Source: Galaxea fascicularis
Taxonomy: Eukaryota; Cnidaria; Anthozoa; Scleractinia; Euphylliidae
DNA length: 64,000 nucleotides
Direction: 5' to 3'
Assembly: GCA_948470475.1 (NCBI GenBank)
Contig: OX419341.1
Location: 6,566,853-6,630,852, forward strand
Shown: positions 54,801-64,000 of the stretch, piece by piece
Layout: each line of letters opens with the position of its first letter
How positions within the stretch are numbered: the first letter of the stretch is position 1
Position numbers and translations under genes: made by a program
Notes under the pieces: model-generated
Database searches by the model: none
Seen by the model: only the letters and a program-made list of their open reading frames with translations
What the model was told of the DNA's origin: nothing

Positions 54801-57800
54801 TAACGTCGAATTACATGTAATTCCCTAATTTATTCCTGGTTTTTATCGTGAAGAGTTATTTTTGATGTGCAACTTCTGGTGGTGTTATTTTTTGCACATT
54901 GTATTTACTATGATCATAGTTCAAGGTATCAATTGTCAGATGTTACCTTAAACAGTGTTTGTGTGCAAATATTTTGTTTCATTACAATCCCATGTATCAA
55001 CATTAAATTTGTTGAAACCTGGTGTACAATTAACATTACTGTTGCTGTCACATGAGTCACCTATACCTTGTATGTGGTTCATACAGTAAGTTCTTAATTT
55101 GTAGTGTTTATTATAAAAGTTTTACAACAGTGCATTGTCTCTAGGGTATCTTCCCCACTGCATATGTTCATATCAAAGAGTGTTCAGTGGAAAATGCAGG
55201 GTGAGTTACTTAGTTCTAGTGATCAGCTTTAATAACAAGGAAAAAATAGCTGAAATAGGAAACAAAAGAGGAAAGAATCTTGAAAAGTCGTTACATGTGA
55301 TTTATTCAATAAATACTTAATTGAACACTCCCCTATAGGAGCTTTTCAGGGTCAATGAAACAAATAATACAAATGAGAACAACAGAGTTAAGAATCCCAA
55401 CTGGCAGGAGGCAGACCAGTTGGCTATTTACAAGGAAGACCGAGGAGTTGAACCAGGCATTTACCCAGAACAACTCTAGCCAGTGGCCAGAGTGGGATTA
55501 GAATACAGGTCACGGCATTGAAATCCAGCACCCTAAACCACTCGGCCATCCTTCCTCCTCCCGGCCATCCTGCTTCCTCCTCCTCTTCCTGCCTTCAATA
55601 ACATCACATGCAAACTCGGAAAAAAAGAATTCCAAGTTCCCCGAACAGGGGTCGCAGCTTTGACCTTCTGATTACTAGACGTTTGCAGTTGGATGCTTTA
55701 CTACTGAGCTACAGGAGGTGCTTGGGTACTATTTTAGGCTGTTTATCTTGGTTTAATAATGTCCTACAAACTACTAGGATCAGAAAGTCCACAATCATGC
55801 AGAATAATAATTATTATTGCTGATGAGATTGACTTGGACAATTTCAAGAGTGATTAATGAATCAAATACTGTCGCACACAAACCGGAAAAAATGGAATTT
55901 TGAGTTCTTCCAACCAGGAGTCAAACCTACATGTACATGTGTATGACCTTTTAGATCTGATCAATCTCTACATGAACTGTAATGGCTAGCTTATGTGTGC
56001 ATGCTATCACAAAGTCATGCATTTTCTTATTTGATTTGCTGGGCTGACAATCTTTCATACAATTTACAGCTGATCATTTGGCCCTTAAATGTACGACTGT
56101 ATATATGAAATAGTGTTGGCTTAATTGGCCAAATGTCATTGAACCTCTCTTAGGACTTCTATGGAGAGTGTTGTCTCAAAGGAAGATGCCACCGTCAAGG
56201 AACTAACTTTAATTCTGAGAGAATGGCTTGTCATCTGGAAGCAACTATACAAGGTACAGTGTAAATTATAGATGAGTTGTCTACTAGGTTGCAAGAGCTT
56301 TGAGTTATTGAGAAGGAGGCCAGGGCTCTTACCCCAGGCCAGACCACAAACCAAGATCTTAAAATAAAATAAAAATAACATTCCAGTTGTGTTAACTTTT
56401 TATGTTTGTAAAACTCAAGCAGGGTGGCAAAAGAACCTCTAATGTACAGTGTATGTATATATCTTAGGGTTAGGAGAAGGCTGGATGACCAGCTTAGCTC
56501 CAATCCTGGAAACACCTTCAGTTGGTTATTGGACCTGGAGTCCAAAATGCTTTAAATAGTCTGATGCAGCTGTTGGAGCAAAGAGGCTTGATTGCCAATA
56601 GTAACGGCTGACTGGTTGGCTCAGTTAGTGGAGCACCAGACAACAGTGCGGGAGGTCGTGGGTTAACCCTGGTCAGACCAGCATTCAGGGTCTTTACATA
56701 ACTGAGGAAAAAGTGCTGCCTTTATATTGACATCTGCGACCTGGTGCAGAAAGAGACTTTAAATTCCAAATTTATCTTAAATTTGCTCTTCTTTGGCTTA
56801 AAAACTACAGTAGCAGCTGTAGCTACAGTGTATCATTATAGCTTTGTTGGCCTCTGTTTATAATTATTATTGTGTCCCACAGTGTACATGATTATTTTCT
56901 CACTTACAGCTGTACACCATTTTTCCACCAAGCTCTTCAAGTTTAATACGCTGTATTTTACTAACAGTCAAGGACATTAATTTTTGCATTCACAGAAAGA
57001 TCAGAAACATCTGTTTGAAGCACTAAAGAAAATTATGTGGGACTTGATAAAATGCCGACAAGAGCTGATCTCAGGCACACTGACCCAAGTATGGTTGTAT
57101 CATTTTCAGTATTTTATCATTTGCCTTGTTCAGTGTTACATGCAAAATCATCCAAAGAAGTACCTTAAAAATTGCCTGTATGTTGTGGTTCAAATTTTTC
57201 TTTGCTTTAAAAATTTTCAAATCAATTTATTATCAATGGTAATGGCTCTAAGACAAAGGAACATCAAAATTATACTGATTTGAAAATTTTAAAACCGAAG
57301 AAAAATATTTGAACCACAACATGTATGAACTGTACGTGAACAACTTACACTGTACAGGCAGTGTATGATCAGAACCAGAAAAAAGTTTTATGGCATTACT
57401 AGGAAGACATAAGAGCTTAAAACTAGACAATAAGTTTGTTACAAGCAAAGGGAAAGTGTGTACTTGATTCATTTCTCTAGTTGTTGCCATTGATAACAAC
57501 CCTTCAGTTATTAACATTAAAATAAAATTAAATATGTGCATTTAGTTGCATTGTTCATGCAGGACTATCGTGGTTACTTTGGTTGAAGAGCAGCATATGC
57601 AAAATATTTTTATGCATGATTATTATTATGGTGGAGGGTACCTATGCTTGCAAGTTGTTTTAAATTGACAGAAGTTTTTTTCCTGGGTGGTTTATTAGCT
57701 TGTTTACATTCTAGGATTTTTAAAAATGTAATAAAATTATTTAACTACAGTAGGATGGATAATCTTTGGGTCTTTTTTAACCTGCAGTTTTAATCATTTC

Positions 57801-60800
57801 AGTATTTCATTTCAGTCTGTTGAAATTTATTTTTTAATTAGGACCAGATGGATGACATTAAGAGAACAGCCATCACAAAAATTGACTGGGGTAACAGGTT
57901 GGTAATAAGAATTGGAGGATACATATAGTTATATGCAATGCTTTTGGGTGGTAATACTCCAAATTTCAAGTTTCATGTACTGTATGATCAAAAGTTATTT
58001 TTGGGTCTGAAACTTTCTTTTTTTCTATTCTATACCTACATGTACCTTTGCTGTACATGTCAAGGTATTGAAGGGGGTTAACCAAAGAAATCTTAGTCGT
58101 ACCCGCATATTTAGAATCCTGTACCCTCCTTTCTTCAATTAATGAACCCCAGGTTTTCATTTATTGTAAAAATGCTCGAACTTGCTGAATTTACATGTAC
58201 TATTACTTAATAGTAAATAATTTTGAGATTCCCTTTCATGTACGAAACTCATTGATTTTAGTGCAATTTGATTTTTGGATTTTAAGTTTGGATTAGTTGC
58301 CAGGCCTGTCCTAGTTCCAAAGTGGGCTTATTATATTATTTTGCATTTAGAAGTATTATTATTCAGTGCATATTATTTTTGAATTTTGCAGCAAAATGGG
58401 TCTTGACCTCATCCCACGTGTGGATGGTGAAGTTGTTGATGCTGACTCTACAAGTGTTGTGGAGCTTTACAAAGTGGTAGGCAATACACTCAAAATGACA
58501 TTTAATGACAATTGTCTTGTTTGGTTAAAGAGGCTACTTCCTGTCTTTTAATTTGTCAATTTAAATCAAGACTACAGTTGCATATGATCTTTAATTTAAG
58601 CTAAAAAGAAAATTAATGAGACAAGGACATGCACTGTACCTACACTGTAAGACTGCATTTGGCTAAACCTGATACTAATAATTTTATACAGTTATCCACA
58701 ATACTCTTCAGGGAGTTGGCACAAGATCGTTGCACGGAGATAGTTGTCTTGATGGAGTGTTTGAACTGGGCTTCCAGCTGACTTGTTCCCTGTTGTCTCT
58801 TTGAATTTGAATTTCTTCCTTGTGGCATGCAGGGGGTGATGGGATGGGAGAAGAGGAGTCTGTCTGTCTCGTTTTCTCCCCAGTTCCCATCATGCCAATA
58901 AAAAGAGATTCAAAAGAGCTGGCTGAGGATGGGTCAGAGGCTTCCAGTGCTTTATCAGGCCAAAGTGGGACACTCACAAGTTCTTTGTCAAAACATACCC
59001 AAAATAATGCACAAATAATCTGTGTACAGTATCAAACCTTATTCTTGTTATTCTGCTACTGTATAAGCAGCAGAATGAACGGTGATTCCGAGCTGTTAAT
59101 TAATTCTGAATAGGTTTCCAAAAATGTGATTATGATGATATGACCGTAAAAACCTGAAGCCCTGGAATTCTGAATCGAATTGGAATTTGGGAATGTTGGT
59201 TTTTGTGAAGTGGGGAAAACTGGAGTACCCAGAGAAAAAGCTCCTGGGGCAATGACAAGAACAAACAACAAACTCAACCCACATATGATGCCAAGATCAG
59301 GCTTCCAACCTGAGCCACATTGGTGGGAGGCGATTGCTCTCTCCACTGCTCCATCCTTGCTCCCTGTTAGGAGAAGAGTAATCTGTCGTATTCCTGTATA
59401 TGTTGTGGTTCAATTTTATCCTTGGTTTAAATTTTAGTTCCATTTGTTTCAAACTCATTATCCTGCATTATCTTACCCCAAGAAAAAGGGAAATCAAATT
59501 TAAACCAAGGATAAAATAATTAAACCACAATAATTATAATTTATACATCTGTAGTTTCAAAACAACACAGCCTTGACTTAATAGCACATTGACAGTTGCT
59601 GTCATTCAGCTGACAAAACGTGAAGAGATTCTGATGTTGTTAAAAGCATCATAAACCTAGTCATCAAGAACTGAGGTTGACTATTAATACTATAGAGTTT
59701 TGTGCTCCTTCAAACTAGCTCAGGGCAAGATGTAGTTTAACACATGTAGCAAGGATTTTTATGACTGTCATAAGTCATTAGAGTTGACTGTTGTGGCAGG
59801 ATATTATTATGACTTTATGCCGTTATTTGTTATGAAATTCATTTAAACCAAGGCACAATTTTGAGATTCAGTCTAATGATACAATATTTTTTTAACAGCA
59901 TGTGTCAAGTGCTGAGGCCAATCTTCAAGTATCGGTAAGTTATGGATTTTGCATTATAGTACATTTAGCTATTTGCAAAATGTTTCTTCTATTGATTTTG
60001 TCAAACTCAAGGTATGACTGTGTTTTCCCATGCATCAAATGTACATGTACGGTATTATAGCATTTGCACACAATACAGTTGTTTACATATAAACAATGTA
60101 AGTATTATATGTTAAATAGCAACATTTCTTTATTGCTTTGGGGAAGTAAACTTTTGTTCTTGATAACACTCCGGTGTTTTGTTAAATGGGCACTTGGGAT
60201 ATGGATCTTTGAGACCTGTGTGTGGTGGAGTAGTCTCTTTGACACCCTGTACAGTGCTGGAAACGATGTTTCTTCCACGACATGACATTATTCCTTTCAA
60301 ATCTTCCTTTTGGTCAGACATTTTACCAATTTGACTGGACGTTAATTAGCATAATGTAATTCAATACAGAATTTTGAAAAGTGTATTAAATTTGTTTGGA
60401 CATGACATTCACACATCATGTTCAATCATAATGTGAAATTAGCCGGACATTTTCAAAATTTGGTCCTATGATGTCCGAGGACTTATTGTTGTTCCCAGCT
60501 CTGCTCTCTATTATAATTTTATTATACACTACATGTAGGAAATGCTTTCTCCGGGAGCATTTGAATTACTTCAATCTTCCATTTTACTTGTGTCCTGAGA
60601 TATGTTACAGAATTCTTGATTAATAAAATGTACAATCAAGTAGCTTAAAATTCAAAACAAAAAACAAAATGCAAGTAGTCCAACATTTTTCTTAAGTTTA
60701 ACATTTCTAAGCTTTTTGCATGCCTGCTTGTACTAACATCTGCTTACAACACCCATTTTGTAACTACATGTACATGTAGTTAAATTTTTGTCATAGCTGT

Positions 60801-63283
60801 TGTCATTTTTTATGATACATATTAATTAATTTGAAGACAAACATGTTGTGCAGTTCTTTTAAAAATGTCAAAACTAAAAAAAAAAAGAAAGAAGAAAGCT
60901 TACAAAGACTTTAATTTGAAACTTTTAGGCTTGGTCCTTCAGACTATTCATATTAACAATTTTTTAGCCTTTTTGGACGTGGCACCAATACATGGTCTGT
61001 CTTAATTCTCAGGGAAGAGGTAACTTCAAGAAGAGGCCTTCACGTGTGAGCACCATAATGCACCATGCTTATTTGAATGTGATCGACTTTGTGTGTAACA
61101 TTGATGAGAAGTGTCAGGTGTTTTTCTCCATTTATGATGCCAGAGGAGGTCGCTTCATCAGGTTTGTTGATCCAGAGAATGTTTATTTTCTGTCCTGGTA
61201 TGCCGTCAACGGGCAATGTCCAGTCAGATTTAGGTGTTGATTGGACAAATCCCTGCGTTGCACGCCCGGTTGTTCAAACGTTGGATAGCACTATCGACCA
61301 GATAAATCACTATCCAGCGGATAAGTATTGGGAAAGCTAATTGCGTTATCCATTGGATAGATATTTATCTGGTGGATAGCGCTATCCAGCTTTTGAACAA
61401 CCGGGGCCTGGGCTTGTTGTCCGGTCTTCTGTGCTTTCTAAAAAAGTTAATTTGAGCTATTTGATAATCACGAGGGATATTAGTCATTTTCTTTGACAAA
61501 AGCAACTCAATACAGGTCGGTTTGACCATGAAAATTATAACATACATTGTAACAGTTTTAATACTTTGTATTGTAGAAGCGGCCTCACAGTCAGTACATG
61601 GAATGCAAATCACCTAAATAGCATCATGTTGGGTCACTATTACAACTGTACAAATTTGACCACTCAAGAAGAGATCATGTTGGAGCAAAAACATGTTTGA
61701 CCAGCCAACTTGACCAGTGTCTGCCTGTTAATTATTTGGAGCCCTGTCAAGTGATGCAATGCATAATATCAGTGAATTCAGTTATTTTGTAAGAATAGTT
61801 GTTTGCGGCAGTGCCTTACAATAGACAGGGAGCTTCATGCAATGGTGAACACATATTCAGAGTCAATATTATTGATCATTTTAACAATTCATTTTTTCAT
61901 AGTGAGAGATTTCTGGTCACTATCAGCAAGAGTGACAGCACACAGAGTCTAAACAAGAGCGACAGCTCGCAGAAAGTGAATCAAGTCCAGAGAGTTGAAA
62001 ACTCTACCTGTGTTTTCACTGTAAGTACAGTGTACCCCACTTGCCTTTGTAGGTTTTAGTAGAAAAATGATTACTGTAAGTAAGCAACAGAATCATTCTG
62101 ATTTAAGCAAGAGTTGGACCAGAAGAAACCAGTGCCAGTGGTACTTGGCTATTTTTATTGATAACTTGACAGTGTTCAGACCAAGCATACACTCAGTAAA
62201 TACATACAGTATATATATATTTATATATAATAACCAAATCAATGCACGCGCTCTGATTGGTCAATCAGCTATGGTTTATTGTGCCAGTAAACTCATGGAA
62301 ATTTCGCGCGTTTTCGGAATTATTATGTAAAACCAATAGACCACCATTTTCTTTGGTTTAGAGGCATGATAAACCACTTGAGATGTTGGAAGAACACTCG
62401 AAGAATTCATAAATCACTCGCCTGTGTCTCGTGATTTACGAATTCTTCTCGTGTTTTTCTAACATCTCGCGTGATTAATCAGCCTATAAACCATAGAAAT
62501 TTGTGGTCTATTGCTTAAGTATATAGTATATTCTCCAAACTGTTCTCCATACATTTTCTATGGTACTGATGAGGACAATTAATATTTTGTTTGTTGATCA
62601 CTTCTGTTTTCTTGCAACCTTTACTTTTGATTTAGCAGTGTTACTATAATCAGGAGAAATTAACCATTGATAACTCAAGGTTAAAAACCATTAGTTTTGG
62701 TAATTTATAGATCCAGTGGCTGCATGGTGGTATTACCATCTGTTTTGACGTTTGGGTCGATTTTTGTTGTTTTGCGAAAATTGAAATCAAATTCTGGGGG
62801 CAAAATGATGCCATATTCCTTGAACGAACTGTCATTGCTCGTGTGACATTTGCTGAAACCCTGGTTTCCTCTACAAAATGATACTTTAGTGCCTTGTTAG
62901 AGTTGTTTAAGTGTACAGTGTACAGTGTATTTTCTATGGAGAACAACAAGTAAAGCACCTCAACTAGTTGAATGAAACTCTGAAGCCGCGAATTTAAGTT
63001 TACATCGTTTCTCTGATTAAGTTAGACAGCAAGCAGTGTCTCTTTTGCTGTACATGTAAAATCTGTGGAACGAACGCGATATACGAGCAGGGAATCCGCG
63101 CCCACGAAACTACAGGCTCTCGGATTCCCCGCTCGTATATCGCGTTCGTTCCACATATTTTACAGCAAAAGAGAGACTGTTCGCAGTCTGTGATTGAGTG
63201 TACATGTATTTTTTTTTTGTAGGACCTTGGTAGTAAGGATATCAACTCCGATGCTTATCTTGTAGCTCATATTGTAAGAGTAG
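51816..63283 (+). CDS. DOCK-family guanine nucleotide exchange factor, DOCK3/4-like, N-terminal part (12 exons, continues beyond window)
   Basis: DOCK proteins activate Rac or Rap GTPases with ELMO partners in cell migration and neurite growth. The exons are 51816-51858, 51991-52074, 52462-52502, 55145-55200, 56154-56253, 56996-57088, 57842-57897, 58392-58476, 59899-59934, 61013-61161, 61903-62020 and 63223-63283. All junctions are in phase, and the last exon ends with one extra base. That gives 307 codons; the C2-like DHR1 and catalytic DHR2 domains would lie beyond 64000. The start MASWKATTEAKYGV resembles DOCK N-termini. An SH3 domain covers about residues 11-70, with VYNFDG, GWYRG (43-47) and GIFPTAYV (57-64). 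The helical N-terminal DOCK domain follows (REWLVIWKQLY, KIDWGN ... GLDLIPR). DWGN and GLDLIPR are closer to DOCK3/4 than to DOCK1/2/5, which read DYGN. The 59899-59934 microexon of 12 codons is unconfirmed but fits in phase. Confidence 0.92.
52655..52880. repeat. cluster of TATCGA / TCGATAA motifs in DOCK intron 3
   Basis: About ten copies of ATCGA or TCGATAA/TTATCGA occur in both orientations within 220 bases. Several can pair with one another, for example GATTATCGATTTAATCGAC with its neighbours. It may be an eroded palindromic transposon. Confidence 0.5.
53742..53903. mobile_element. MITE with CAGTGAAACCCC ends
   Basis: The left end CAGTGAAACCCCGTTA is inverted at the right as GGGGTTTCATTG. 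Each end is next to TA or CA. The terminus resembles the CAGT-starting ends of pogo/Tigger-like elements. It lies in DOCK intron 3. Confidence 0.65.
55390..55572 (-). mobile_element. tRNA-derived SINE, minus copy of the 44062 family
   Basis: On the minus strand the head reads AGGATGGCCGAGTGGTTTAG and the body ends AGCCAACTGGTCTGCCTCCT. It is the reverse-oriented relative of 44062-44255 and lies in DOCK intron 4. Confidence 0.75.
55632..55735 (-). mobile_element. second tRNA-like SINE head on the minus strand
   Basis: The minus strand reads CCTCCTGTAGCTCAGTAGT and then AAAGCATCCAAC, an A-box-like start, followed by a degraded B-box. The CCAGGAGTCAAACCTAC motif at 55914 may belong to a further degraded copy. 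Confidence 0.45.
56607..56800 (+). mobile_element. tRNA-derived SINE (GGTTGGCTCAGTTAGTGGAG head)
   Basis: The A-box GGCTCAGTTAGTGGAGC and B-box-like GTGGGTTAACCCTGG are followed by CAGGGTCTTTACATAACTG and AGTGCTGCCTTT. The same body occurs in the SINE at 63317-63970. It lies in DOCK intron 5. Confidence 0.8.
57181..57321. mobile_element. MITE with TGTTGTGGTTCAAAT ends, TGTA duplication
   Basis: The ends TGTTGTGGTTCAAAT and ATTTGAACCACAACA are exact inverses. TGTA flanks both sides (57177-57180 and 57322-57325). Long inner arms (AAAATTTTCAAATC and its inverse) leave a short loop. It is in DOCK intron 6. Confidence 0.85.
59401..59531. mobile_element. second TGTTGTGGTTCAA-family MITE
   Basis: The left end TGTTGTGGTTCAATTTTATC is inverted at the right as GATAAAATAATTAAACCACA. 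It shares the terminus of 57181-57321 but has a different interior. It lies in DOCK intron 8. Confidence 0.75.
61264..61407. mobile_element. MITE with GCCCGGTTGTTCAAA ends
   Basis: The left end CCCGGTTGTTCAAACG is inverted at the right as TTTGAACAACCGGGG. GGATAGCACTATC and GGATAGCGCTATCC palindromes lie near each end. It is in DOCK intron 10 and related at the tips to 19301-19534. Confidence 0.75.
62333..62513. mobile_element. palindromic MITE in DOCK intron 11
   Basis: The left arm (CAATAGACCACCATTTTC, GAGATGTTGGAAGAACACTCG, AATTCATAAATCACT) pairs with the right arm (GTGATTTACGAATTCTTC, AACATCTCGCG, TTTGTGGTCTATTG). The ends are CAATAGACCAC and GTGGTCTATTG. Confidence 0.75.
62525..62690. 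repeat. dispersed repeat shared with 42655-42815
   Basis: See the other copy. Shared blocks include TATTCTCCA and CAGTGTTACTATAAT. This copy directly follows the MITE ending at 62513. Confidence 0.6.
63027..63198. mobile_element. hairpin MITE, copy 2 (GGAACGAACGCGATAT family)
   Basis: The arms GTGGAACGAACGCGATATAC and GTATATCGCGTTCGTTCCAC are exact inverses. Outer matches GTCTCTTTTGCTGTA and TACAGCAAAAGAGAGAC extend the stem. It lies 24 bases before DOCK exon 12. Confidence 0.85.
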
Positions 63284-63316
63284 GTGAGTGACTATTGGTA
63301 ACTGCTAGACTGATGA

Positions 63317-63970
63317 AGTTGACCGGTTGACTCAGGCCATGTCCACACTGATGCGTTTTTGTTTGTATGCGTTTTCGATAGGTGTAAAAACGCATCGATT
63401 CATCTGCGTCCACACTGATACGGATGCCGTAGCGTTTTCATTTACGATTCACTTTCAACAGCGTTTTCAAAAGGATCCGTTTTCGATGAAAATGCTCAGC
63501 GTTTTCGAGCGTATCAGAGTGGACGGGAGGCCAAAACACATACATATCAATGCGTTTTCAAACGAAAACGCATCAGTGTGGACATGGCCTCAGTTGGTAG
63601 AGTGCCGGACTACCGTGCGGACAGTCCTGGGTTCAAGCCCCGGTCGGACCAACTCTCAGGGTCTTTAAGTAACTGAGGAGAAAGTGCTTCCTTTGCAATG
63701 ACATCTGCAAATGGTTGGACTTTCTAGTCTTTTCGGATAAAGACGATAAACCACAACTCTCCACAAAATTTTGTGGGACGTTAAAGAACCTCTAGGGACG
63801 TAACGAATCCTGGCTGTGACGTCCCCTAGTGCTGACCTTGGGGCATCTATGACTTCTCTAAATGATTGTCAACTGCACTGTGCAGTCTGTCAAAAGTTCC
63901 CCAAGAAAAGTATTGTAAATTAGACTTGAAGAACTCATTGTATTGTAACTCTGTGTAATAAAGGTAACTG
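63317..63970 (+). mobile_element. tRNA-derived SINE split by a MITE
   Basis: The head GTTGACCGGTTGACTCA is separated by 63335-63589 from GTTGGTAGAGTGCCGGAC. After that come a B-box (GGGTTCAAGCCCCGG) and the body shared with 56607-56800 (CAGGGTCTTTAAGTAACTG). The body continues to a GTAATAAAGGTAACTGG tail. With the MITE removed, the head matches the intact copy. Confidence 0.85.
63335..63589. mobile_element. MITE with GGCCATGTCCACACTGATG ends inside a SINE
   Basis: The ends GGCCATGTCCACACTGATG and CATCAGTGTGGACATGGCC are exact inverses and continue into GCGTTTT and AAAACG. TCA lies on both sides (63332-63334 and 63590-63592). Internal GCGTTTTCGA-like motifs recur many times. Confidence 0.9.
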
Positions 63971-64000
63971 GTTAGAAGGTTTCTTATAACAACTTTTGTA

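Noticed and set aside
63590..63660. tRNA gene with GGGTTCAAGCCCC B-box
   Set aside because: Same reason: it is a SINE head whose body matches 56607-56800, and its 5' part is displaced by a MITE.

Overview
The window is nuclear DNA of an animal, most probably an anthozoan cnidarian (coral or sea anemone). The genes are split by many GT-AG introns. The Pax gene combines a Pax2/5/8-type paired domain and octapeptide with a complete Pax6-like homeodomain, the arrangement known as PaxB in cnidarians. There is also an intronless class A GPCR of the type that is expanded in cnidarians. The DNA between genes is full of short palindromic transposons, tRNA-derived SINEs and decayed LINEs. I built gene models by joining open reading frames at consensus splice sites and checking that the reading phase carries through every junction. 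No database search was run.

Layout from left to right. Positions 1873-9373 (minus strand) hold a complete PaxB-like transcription factor gene in 8 coding exons. About 9 kb without a recognisable gene follows; it is CpG-rich and is the natural place for PaxB upstream control. At 20046-20636 (plus) a two-exon gene encodes a 73-residue protein with one hydrophobic segment; a 53-bp minisatellite follows its stop codon. At 22195-28557 (plus) an eight-exon gene encodes a secreted astacin metalloprotease with a C-terminal discoidin (F5/8 type C) domain. Positions 28.8-34.9 kb hold transposon remains, including a 5'-truncated LINE with an intact reverse-transcriptase catalytic motif. At 34904-36550 (plus) is a single-exon GPCR whose long basic tail contains a 264-bp tandem duplication. 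Positions 36.7-43.5 kb are a transposon-dense interval, including an element nested four levels deep.

From 43784 to 50572 (minus) is RSBN1, a JmjC-type nuclear protein of the KDM9 family, in 6 exons. Head to head with it, 1.24 kb away, the plus strand from 51816 encodes the N-terminal third of a DOCK-family Rac/Rap activator. It resembles the DOCK3/4 branch, has 12 coding exons here, and runs off the right end. RSBN1 and DOCK are broadly expressed genes in animals and lie in CpG-poor DNA. The PaxB-to-GPCR interval is CpG-rich, so the window spans two compositional domains.

The genes do not form one pathway. They are two regulatory or housekeeping genes (RSBN1, DOCK), one developmental regulator (PaxB), and three lineage-specific secreted or surface proteins (astacin-discoidin, the 73-residue protein, the GPCR). 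The least ordinary observations are: a pair of 7-bp-TSD transposons that carry G-rich hexanucleotide arrays; an astacin lacking the usual Met-turn tyrosine; stop codons embedded in consensus splice donors in both PaxB and RSBN1; the decaying tandem repeat in the GPCR tail; and several nested insertions whose target-site duplications can be read directly.
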